From positions 1-64,000 of the forward strand of contig DAOUJD010000063.1 of assembly GCA_034423115.1 (NCBI GenBank): a stretch of DNA of 64,000 bases. Reading direction: 5' to 3'. This DNA is from Bin87 sp034423115. Its GTDB lineage: Bacteria; Chloroflexota; Dehalococcoidia; Lucifugimonadales; UBA3495. Under the pieces are notes generated by a model, which saw nothing but the letters and a program-made list of their open reading frames with translations, did not search any database and was not told where the DNA came from. A program made the translations under genes and the position numbers. Shown here piece after piece: positions 43,019 to 49,635 of this stretch (position 1 is its first letter; each line of letters begins with the position of its first letter).

Positions 43019-45109
43019 ATGGCCGGTTACCGCAAGCATGAAGCCCAGGAATGGGCATGGCAAAACCTCAAGGGGCAGTGGACCACGCTGGTCACGCCCT
43101 TTACCCCCGATAACCGGGTCGACACGGAAGGACTCCGGAGCAACGTCCGACACGTCCAGAGCCTCGGCGTTCGCGGCGGCGGATGCACCTGGAATATGGG
43201 CGAATTCTGGAGCCTCACCGAGGCCGAACGCCGCATTGTCATGGACACTGTCGCCGATGAGGCCGCCGGCCACTGGCTGATCGGCGCCCACGTTACCGAC
43301 ACCTCCCTCAGGGAAAGCATCGCGTTGGCGGAGTACGCCCAGGAGCGCGGGTTCGACCTCCTCATCATCGCGCCGTCCTACATGGTCACCAAGACCGAGG
43401 AACAGGTGGTGGATTTCGTTCGGCATGTTGCTGACAACACCGACCTGGCGATGATGTTCTACAACTCCCCGCAGTTTGGCATCACCATCAGTCCCCAGGG
43501 CCTCAAGCAGATCTGCGCCATACCCAACGTCGTGGGCGTCAAGGAAGCCAGTTTCAACCAGCAGATTTCCATCGAAACCCATTTGCTGGTCGGGCGCGAC
43601 GCCATCATCAGCACCCCCGATGAGTGGATCTTCCACAAGGCCAGGGAGTTGGGATTCCACCAGCAGGTGATGTTCGCCAACACCTCCGACTGGCGTTTCG
43701 ACACCCCGTTGCACAACTACTATGTCCAGTTCATCGAGAAGGCCACCGCCGGCGACCTGGACATGGACTTCTACAACCGCCACCTCAAGGACATCAAGGC
43801 CCTGTCCGACAAGTGGTGGGGCGGCACCATGAAGCGGACCGGCGGCGCGCTGCCCGTGTCCATGTGCAAGGCCTGGGGCGAGATGATGGGCATGGCCGGC
43901 GGCAGCGTCCGCGCGCCGTTGTCCGATCTCACCGACGAGCAGAAGGGCGCGCTTTGGCGGGAACTGGAACCCCTGATCCCGCGCCCGACCGCAGCTCGTG
44001 AGCCGCAGCGCGAGGTGATCCACGGTCGCCCCCACGCCCCATGGCTCAACGGGAACCGGGAGCCGGGCCGCCATTACGACCTCGGCGGGTCCGGCATGAT
44101 GCTGCTGGTCAGCGCCCAGAACAAGGCTGAGGCGCTGGAAGCCGACCGCGGCGGCGCCGACATCATCGACTTGAAGAACCTGCAGGAAGCGTTGGTGGGT
44201 TCCGCCCATCCCAGTTTGGTCCGGGAAGTGCGGGAGATCATCCCGCCCCACAAGCACGTCAGCGTTACCCTCGGCGTCGTTCCCAACCAGCCCGGAACGG
44301 TCGCTATGGCAGTGCACGCAGCGACGATGATGGACGCTACATCCGTTAAAGTAGGCTTCCAAGTCGCCGACTACGAGACAGCCGTGGAGGTTCTCCGGGA
44401 ATCTCGCGCGGCCATCGGCAACGCAGACACCAAGCTGATCGGCTCCCTGTTCGCGGACAACCTGCTCTTCGAGGGCGGCCTTGACCCGCACCTGATGGTC
44501 CAGCTTGCCAGGGACGGCGAGTGCGACGGTTTCCTGATCGACACCCTCACCAAGGACGGCCGCAACCTGTTTGACTTCATGCCCGAGCCCGTGCTGCGCG
44601 ACATGGTCATGGAGGCCAAGCAGGCCGGATTGAGCACCGCGCTGAGCGGGCACCTCAAGCTGGAAAACCTGGACGAACTGGCCCGTATCAACCCCGACAT
44701 CGTCGGTGTGCGCGGCGCAGTCTGCTCCAGCGGCGAGCGGGATCGCGCCGTGGCGTGGGAGGCCGTCGCCTATTTCAAGGAACAGCTCGACCTACGCAAG
44801 AGCGGCCAGATCGACGTTCGCGCGCCCGTGGGATCCGCCCACGGTGGCAATGGCAACGGTCACCAGAACGGCAGCGGTTGGACCATCATCGACGGGCGCG
44901 GTAAGAACTGCGCCGGCGTAATCGCGGCATTGAGCCGTCAGATGGAGTATGACCGCACGTCGTTTATCGAAGCCATACTCCATGACGCGCTCAACATCTA
45001 CGACGTGATCTACTGGACCGAGCAGGCCGGCCACAAGCTCCTCACCCAGCGCAAGGAGAATGACGGCACCTTGAGGGTCCTCATCGAACCCTACGGCAAC
45101 GGCCGTTAG
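43019..45109 (+). CDS. Three-domain fusion: DapA-like aldolase, MfnB-like synthase, TusA-like domain
   Basis: 696 residues. Residues about 15-320 are a dihydrodipicolinate synthase/N-acetylneuraminate lyase-type barrel: WTTLVTPFTPD, FYNSP (Tyr148) and VVGVKEAS (Schiff-base Lys175). Residues about 358-590 match (5-formylfuran-3-yl)methyl phosphate synthase MfnB of methanofuran synthesis: MMLLVSAQNKAEALEA, GGADIIDLKN (Lys386), SVTLGVVPNQPGTVAMA, TSVKVGF (Lys444) and DTLTKDGRNLFDFM (Lys512). A Gly/Asn/His linker (603-620) leads to a TusA-like domain (621-696) with GRGKNCAGVIAAL (Cys631) and a GHKLLTQ turn; the usual CPxP proline is missing. AGGAGG supports ATG 43019. A cofactor- or furan-forming role is inference. 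Confidence 0.85.
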   Translation: MAGYRKHEAQEWAWQNLKGQWTTLVTPFTPDNRVDTEGLRSNVRHVQSLGVRGGGCTWNMGEFWSLTEAERRIVMDTVADEAAGHWLIGAHVTDTSLRESIALAEYAQERGFDLLIIAPSYMVTKTEEQVVDFVRHVADNTDLAMMFYNSPQFGITISPQGLKQICAIPNVVGVKEASFNQQISIETHLLVGRDAIISTPDEWIFHKARELGFHQQVMFANTSDWRFDTPLHNYYVQFIEKATAGDLDMDFYNRHLKDIKALSDKWWGGTMKRTGGALPVSMCKAWGEMMGMAGGSVRAPLSDLTDEQKGALWRELEPLIPRPTAAREPQREVIHGRPHAPWLNGNREPGRHYDLGGSGMMLLVSAQNKAEALEADRGGADIIDLKNLQEALVGSAHPSLVREVREIIPPHKHVSVTLGVVPNQPGTVAMAVHAATMMDATSVKVGFQVADYETAVEVLRESRAAIGNADTKLIGSLFADNLLFEGGLDPHLMVQLARDGECDGFLIDTLTKDGRNLFDFMPEPVLRDMVMEAKQAGLSTALSGHLKLENLDELARINPDIVGVRGAVCSSGERDRAVAWEAVAYFKEQLDLRKSGQIDVRAPVGSAHGGNGNGHQNGSGWTIIDGRGKNCAGVIAALSRQMEYDRTSFIEAILHDALNIYDVIYWTEQAGHKLLTQRKENDGTLRVLIEPYGNGR

Positions 45110-45131
45110 ACTAACCCACGGCGCATGAGTC

Positions 45132-45162
45132 AAAGAGGGCGGGTGAATCTCCCGCCCTCTTT
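45132..45162 (+). terminator. Intrinsic terminator after the fusion gene
   Basis: A 12-base-pair perfect stem, AAAGAGGGCGGG (45132-45143) with CCCGCCCTCTTT (45151-45162), loop TGAATCT. The T-stretch at the end of the stem is followed by CGTGTTTG. It separates the fusion gene from the hydroxylase operon. Confidence 0.85.
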
Positions 45163-45191
45163 CGTGTTTGCGCGGAGCGTTCTTGCGGCGT

Positions 45192-45221
45192 TGACCACGT
45201 TCGCCGCCCGACCCTATAATC
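45192..45221 (+). promoter_or_regulatory. Promoter of the molybdenum hydroxylase operon
   Basis: TTGACC (45192-45197), an 18-base spacer, TATAAT (45216-45221). The leader ends with GGAGGG four bases before ATG 45298. Confidence 0.75.
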
Positions 45222-45297
45222 CGACGCATCCGGCGCGGCAGGAAACCCCGCTAACTCAGTTCCCTGATCATCCACAGCGCCGGAGTTGGAGGGCTCG

Positions 45298-46215
45298 ATG
45301 GCTCGATTCGATTATCTTGAGCCGCATTCCCTGGACGAAGCGCTGGACCTGCTGGCCGAACACGGGGACAGTACCCGCCTCGTCGCCGGCAGCACCGACT
45401 TCCTGGTTCGCTGGCGCACGGGAGTCTGGCGTCCCGAGTCCGTCGTGTGCATGCAGCACGTGCCGGGCCTGGATTACATCAACTGGAATCCGGACGACGG
45501 CCTGTCCATCGGCGCGATGGCCAGCGTCCAGGCTATTGAACAGGATGACGAGGTTCGCAGCCGCTATCCCGCGCTGACGGCTGGCGCAACGGCGTTCGCC
45601 GGCGTGCAGGTCCGTAACCTCGCCACCGTTGCCGGAAACATATGCAACGCATCGCCGGCCGGCGACACGCTGCCGGCGCTCCTCGCTTACAACGCGCAAT
45701 GTCGCATCGTCGGCAAGGGCGGCGAGCGTTGGCTGCCGTTGGACGAGGTGTTCGTCGGACCGGGTCGTACGGCCCTGGAAGCCGGCGAAATCCTGACCGA
45801 GATACGGCTGCCGACGCCGGCTCCGAACACCGGCGGGTTGTACATCAAGCACAGCCCCCGTGGCGCTATGGACATCTCCGCAGTCGGCGTCGCCTCCGTG
45901 GTCAGCCTCAACGACGACGGGACTTGCGTCTCCGCCCGCATAGCGCTGGGCGCGGTCGCGCCGACACCCATGCGGGCCTATGGAGCGGAGGGCCGGCTGG
46001 TCGGCCAAACTCCGGATGACTCCAATATAGCCGAGGCCGCGCGCCTGGCGTCCCAAGCCTGCAACCCGATAGCCGACGTGCGGAGCGGCGCCGAGTATCG
46101 TCGCGAGATGGTGCGGGTGCTCGCCGAACGCACGCTCAGCCATGCGTCTGCCACTGCCGGCAATCCGCCCTCTTTCGATGACATCCGCCGTCTCGCGGTC
46201 CAAACCGCCTGGTAA
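45298..46215 (+). CDS. Molybdenum hydroxylase FAD-binding (medium) subunit
   Basis: 305 residues of the CoxM/XdhB type. ARFDYLEPHSLDEALDLLAE opens the fold. RLVAGSTDFLVRW (about 27-39) and ATVAGNICNASPAGDTLPAL (about 106-125) are the two FAD-binding loops. The C-terminal CO-dehydrogenase flavoprotein domain has IALGAVAPTPMRA. It passes electrons from the iron-sulfur subunit to an acceptor through FAD. GGAGGG supports ATG 45298; a TTG four codons upstream is less likely. Confidence 0.92.
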   Translation: MARFDYLEPHSLDEALDLLAEHGDSTRLVAGSTDFLVRWRTGVWRPESVVCMQHVPGLDYINWNPDDGLSIGAMASVQAIEQDDEVRSRYPALTAGATAFAGVQVRNLATVAGNICNASPAGDTLPALLAYNAQCRIVGKGGERWLPLDEVFVGPGRTALEAGEILTEIRLPTPAPNTGGLYIKHSPRGAMDISAVGVASVVSLNDDGTCVSARIALGAVAPTPMRAYGAEGRLVGQTPDDSNIAEAARLASQACNPIADVRSGAEYRREMVRVLAERTLSHASATAGNPPSFDDIRRLAVQTAW

Positions 46216-46231
46216 GGCCGCCAACATCCCC

Positions 46232-46275
46232 GTTCATCCTGCGGAACGTCCGCCTGCGGCGGATCGGAGGATGAA
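46232..46275. repeat. Nested palindrome between hydroxylase genes
   Basis: An outer stem GTTCATCCT (46232-46240) with AGGATGAAC (46267-46275 region) encloses an inner GTCCGCC-TGC-GGCGGAT (46248-46264). The inner core belongs to the family also seen at 1565-1626 and 42138-42152. Confidence 0.65.
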
Positions 46276-46290
46276 CCCCGAGGTCCCACT

Positions 46291-46767
46291 ATGAAACAGC
46301 CTTTGACACTCAATGTAAACGGTGAAATCCGCCTGCTCCTGGTCGAGCCTTTCTATTCGCTCCTGGACTGCCTGCGCGACGAGGCCAGGTTGACCGGGTC
46401 CAAGAAGGGATGCGATGAGGGCGACTGCGGGGCCTGCACGGTGCTGATGGACGGCAAGCCCGTTACGTCCTGCCTGGTGCTGGCGCACAGCGCTCATGGC
46501 TCTGAGATAACCACCATCGAAGGTCTGGCCGATGTGGACAGCCTGAGTCCGGTGCAGCGGGCCTTTGCCGAGCATGGCGGCCTGCAATGCGGGTTCTGCA
46601 TCCCGGGCCTCATCATGTCGGCCACCGGCTTCTTGCAGGAGAACCCGGATCCCACCGAGGAGGACGTTCGCTTCGCCATCGGCGGCAACCTCTGCCGTTG
46701 CACCGGCTACGCCCGCGTGGTGGAGGCGATCATGGCCGCCGCGGCCGAAATGCGCGAATCCGCTTAA
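46291..46767 (+). CDS. Molybdenum hydroxylase 2Fe-2S (small) subunit
   Basis: 158 residues of the CoxS/XdhC type. The plant-ferredoxin-like cluster is held by Cys41, Cys46, Cys49 and Cys61 (GCDEGDCGACTVLMDG, then SCLVLAH). The second cluster is in the helical domain, with QCGFCIPG (about 99-106) and NLCRCTGY (about 133-140). It links the molybdenum centre to FAD. It follows the FAD subunit after a gap holding a palindromic repeat. Confidence 0.95.
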   Translation: MKQPLTLNVNGEIRLLLVEPFYSLLDCLRDEARLTGSKKGCDEGDCGACTVLMDGKPVTSCLVLAHSAHGSEITTIEGLADVDSLSPVQRAFAEHGGLQCGFCIPGLIMSATGFLQENPDPTEEDVRFAIGGNLCRCTGYARVVEAIMAAAAEMRESA

Positions 46768-46780
46768 CTTAACGAATGCT

Positions 46781-46820
46781 CCCTCTCCCTCGACGGGAGA
46801 GGGTTGGGGTGAGGGTGAAC
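46781..46820. repeat. CCCTCTCCC/GGGAGAGGG intergenic repeat
   Basis: CCCTCTCCC (46781-46789) pairs with GGGAGAGGG (46795-46803) and is followed by TTGGGGTGAGGGTGAAC. This combination is a widespread bacterial intergenic palindrome. It lies between the 2Fe-2S and molybdenum subunit genes without a T-tract, so it should not end transcription. Confidence 0.75.
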
Positions 46821-46837
46821 CCACACGGAGGCAACCA

Positions 46838-49120
46838 ATGACCACCACAACCGACTTCAAAGTCCTGGAACAGAACCATCCCCGCGTTGACGCCTACGAC
46901 AAGGTGACGGGCCGCGCCACCTATGCCTCCGACGTGTATCTCCCGGGCATGCTGGCGTGCAAACTGCTGCCCAGCACACGGAACCACGCCCGCATCGTCA
47001 GCCTGGATACCAGCCAGGCGGAGGCTTTGCCAGGAGTCCGCGCCGTCATCACTGGGACGGATTTCCCTGATGTACGGTATGGGTCGGGCGCCCTCCGCGA
47101 TCGCTACGTGATGCCCCGCGAGGTGGTGAATTACGTGGGAGAACCCATCGCCGCGGTCGCTGCCGATGATGAAGCCACGGCGCAGGAAGCCGTCGAACTC
47201 ATCAAGGTTGAATACGAGGATATCCCGTCGGTGGTCAACCCGCTGGCGGCGATGGTGGAGGGAGCTGCGTCCGTGCACCCGGACCTGGAAAACTACGAAG
47301 GATACGGATTCACGCTGGGGCACAACGTGAGCACCCTGCTGGATGCCGATCGGGGCGACGTGGAACAGGCCTTCCGGGACGCCGACGTCGTTGTTGAGGA
47401 CGTGTACCGGTCGCAGGGAATCAACCAGGGTTTCCTGGAGCCGATGGCCTGCGTCGCCGACGTGGAACCCAACGGGCGGTTGGTCATGTACGCGTCCACC
47501 CAAGGCCCATACCAGCTCCGCGCCAGCCTGGCCGGCGTGTTGGAGATACCGGTATCCCGCATTCGGGTAGTGCCTATGGAGCTGGGCGGCGGGTTCGGCG
47601 CCAAACTGCGTCTGGCTTGCGAGGCGTTCCCTGCTCTACTGGCCATACGTACCGGCCGGCCGGTCAAGTTGGTCAACACGCGCGAGGAAGTGTTCACCTT
47701 GAACGGACCGCGCCTGCCCGTCACCAACTACATCCGCTCCGGCGTGATGAATGACGGCACCATCATCGCTCGCGAGGCCTACACCATCTTCGACGTTGGG
47801 GCCTACCTGGGCGCCGGGCCGAACTCCGGCATCGGGCACGGCATCGGCGCGTACAACATCCGCAACTTCCGGCTGCGATCCTACGGCGTGTACACCAACA
47901 AGATCTACGTGGGTTCCTACCGCGCCTCCGGCGTGGCGGACATGACCTTTGCCGTCGAATCGCACATGGACCGCATCGCCCACGAAATCGGGATGGATCC
48001 CTACGACCTGCGGTTGCATAACGCGCTGCGAGAGGGTGATGTGTCCGTCAGCGGCGCGGTCGTTCCATCCAACGGCCTCGTCGAGACCCTCGAGGCGATC
48101 AAGGAAAAGATGGACTGGCCGCGCGAGCTTGAGGACGGCCACGGCTTGGGTCTGGCTCTGTGCGAGTGGCGCAGCGGCAGCGGGCCGTCCACCGCCGCCA
48201 TCAGCATCAACGACGACGGCACCGTGAGTCTGCTCACCGGTTCCACGGATATTTCCGGCAGCGATACCTCGCTGGCCGCCATAGCCGCCGAGGCGTTGGG
48301 CATCCCCATGGACAGCGTCATCGTCGCCAAGCGAGACACCGACATGGCTCCCTACACCGGCCAGTCGGGCGGAAGTCGCGTCGTGTACAGCCAGGGAACG
48401 GCAGTGTTCCGCGCCGCCCAGGACACGATCCAAAAACTGATGGCCCTGGCAGCCGAACGCCTTGGAGTGCCGGAGGATGCCCTCGGCTGCGAGGATGGCC
48501 GGGTGTACGTGATGGACAACGAGCCCCAGGGTTTGACGTTTGCCCAGCTTGCCGCCGCCAGCATCACGTCGCGCGGCGGGCCGATCATTGGCACGGCCGC
48601 GCTTTCCAACATGCCGTACACGCCCGTGTTCGCCGCCCAGGCCGCCGAGGTCAAGGTTGACCGGGACACCGGGCAGGTCAAGTTGTTGCGTTACGTGCAG
48701 GCCCAGGACGTCGGCGTAGCCATCAACCCAATGGCGGTGGAAGGACAATTGGACGGTGGTGTGGTGCAGGGCATTGGCCGCGCCCTCGTCGAGGACCAGC
48801 AGTTCGATCCCGATACAGGCGCGGTGCGCAACCCGTCGTTGGCGTCATATCTGATGCCCCTGGCCATCGACCTGCCCGAAATCGAGGACGTGTTGATCAG
48901 GGTCCCGGCGGACGACGGTCCGTTTGGCGCCCGCGCCGTCGCCGAGCCTCCCGGATTCGGCCCGCCCGCTGCCATCGCCAACGCCGTTTACGATGCCGTG
49001 GGCGTCCGAGTCAAGCAACTGCCCCTGTCGGGCGAGCGCGTCCTGGCCGCCCTGAACGGCGAATACGACGACATCCCGTTCGACGTGGATGCCCTGCGCC
49101 TGGCGGAAGGCATCATCTAG
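46838..49120 (+). CDS. Molybdenum hydroxylase molybdopterin-binding (large) subunit
   Basis: 760 residues of the xanthine dehydrogenase/CO dehydrogenase large-subunit family. RVDAYDKVTGRATYASDVYLPGML opens the small domain. INQGFLEPMACVA, VPMELGGGFGAKLRLACEAFPALLA and GQSGGSRVVYSQGTA bind the cofactor. The active-site loop reads VGSYRASGVADM, lacking the cysteine of true CO dehydrogenase (AYxCSFR). A glutamate is present in AVAEPPGFGPPAAIANAV near the C-terminus, as needed for hydroxylation. The substrate is unknown. GGAGG lies eight to ten bases before ATG 46838; the open frame extends upstream into the preceding gene but is not needed. Confidence 0.93.
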   Translation: MTTTTDFKVLEQNHPRVDAYDKVTGRATYASDVYLPGMLACKLLPSTRNHARIVSLDTSQAEALPGVRAVITGTDFPDVRYGSGALRDRYVMPREVVNYVGEPIAAVAADDEATAQEAVELIKVEYEDIPSVVNPLAAMVEGAASVHPDLENYEGYGFTLGHNVSTLLDADRGDVEQAFRDADVVVEDVYRSQGINQGFLEPMACVADVEPNGRLVMYASTQGPYQLRASLAGVLEIPVSRIRVVPMELGGGFGAKLRLACEAFPALLAIRTGRPVKLVNTREEVFTLNGPRLPVTNYIRSGVMNDGTIIAREAYTIFDVGAYLGAGPNSGIGHGIGAYNIRNFRLRSYGVYTNKIYVGSYRASGVADMTFAVESHMDRIAHEIGMDPYDLRLHNALREGDVSVSGAVVPSNGLVETLEAIKEKMDWPRELEDGHGLGLALCEWRSGSGPSTAAISINDDGTVSLLTGSTDISGSDTSLAAIAAEALGIPMDSVIVAKRDTDMAPYTGQSGGSRVVYSQGTAVFRAAQDTIQKLMALAAERLGVPEDALGCEDGRVYVMDNEPQGLTFAQLAAASITSRGGPIIGTAALSNMPYTPVFAAQAAEVKVDRDTGQVKLLRYVQAQDVGVAINPMAVEGQLDGGVVQGIGRALVEDQQFDPDTGAVRNPSLASYLMPLAIDLPEIEDVLIRVPADDGPFGARAVAEPPGFGPPAAIANAVYDAVGVRVKQLPLSGERVLAALNGEYDDIPFDVDALRLAEGII

Positions 49121-49147
49121 CGCGGATGGCTACAGGTGGAACGATTG

Positions 49148-49173
49148 GGGGCAGCCGTTCGGCTGCCCCTTTT
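49148..49173 (+). terminator. Intrinsic terminator of the hydroxylase operon
   Basis: GGGGCAGCC (49148-49156) pairs perfectly with GGCTGCCCC (49161-49169) around GTTC, followed by TTTT. It also faces the convergent minus-strand gene at 49193. Confidence 0.9.
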
Positions 49174-49192
49174 CAGCACCGGTTGCGCTTCT

Positions 49193-49612
49193 TCAGCCCG
49201 TCCGACCGTAAACGTGGGTCGGTGTCACAATGACGCCGAATCTCCGGTCGTCGCGCATCGCCTGATCGTATTCCGGCCAGTTGGGGTGCTCCTGGCCGGC
49301 TGCGGTGCGGAACACGTCGCGCAGGGTTTCCCTGTATTCGTCATCGCTGGCGTTGTCGACGCCCACCAGCCGGGCCGCGCCTTCCAGCACCACGAAGTTG
49401 CGCCAGTCGTCGGTGCCCACCAGGATGGTGCAGCGCGGATCCCGCCGCAGGTTCCGCAGCTTGGCCCGGTCCTCCGTGGTGGTGAACGCGACGCCGTCGC
49501 CGTAGATGCCGCAGGTGACGATGCTCATCTGCGCCGCTCCGTTGCGTCGGAACGTGGTCAGCGCCCCGTTGTGGTTGCTGGTCAGAAACTCGCGTTGCGC
49601 GTCGGTCAGCAT
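49193..49612 (-). CDS. PPOX-class F420-dependent split-barrel protein
   Basis: 139 residues. LTDAQREFLTSNHNGALTTFRRNGAAQMSIVT is the typical opening of the flavin/deazaflavin oxidoreductase (FDOR-B) fold. RAKLRNLRRDPRCTILVG (about 49-66) matches the cofactor-phosphate strand-helix, and the C-terminal RRFGVIVTPTHVYGRTG ends the barrel. It binds F420 (less likely FMN or haem) and may reduce small substrates. Together with the LLM genes it supports F420 use in this organism. It lies 24 bases upstream of the sbcC stop region on the opposite reading order and is probably transcribed after it. Confidence 0.85.
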   Translation of the reverse strand: MLTDAQREFLTSNHNGALTTFRRNGAAQMSIVTCGIYGDGVAFTTTEDRAKLRNLRRDPRCTILVGTDDWRNFVVLEGAARLVGVDNASDDEYRETLRDVFRTAAGQEHPNWPEYDQAMRDDRRFGVIVTPTHVYGRTG

Positions 49613-49635
49613 TTTGTTTCTCCTCGGATGTAGTC

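Noticed and set aside
46565..46837. Extended N-terminus of the molybdenum large subunit
   Set aside because: It overlaps the 2Fe-2S gene in another frame; ATG 46838 has a good ribosome site and starts the family sequence.
45298..49120. Aerobic CO dehydrogenase (coxMSL)
   Set aside because: Gene order fits, but the large-subunit loop lacks the AYxCSFR cysteine needed for CO oxidation.
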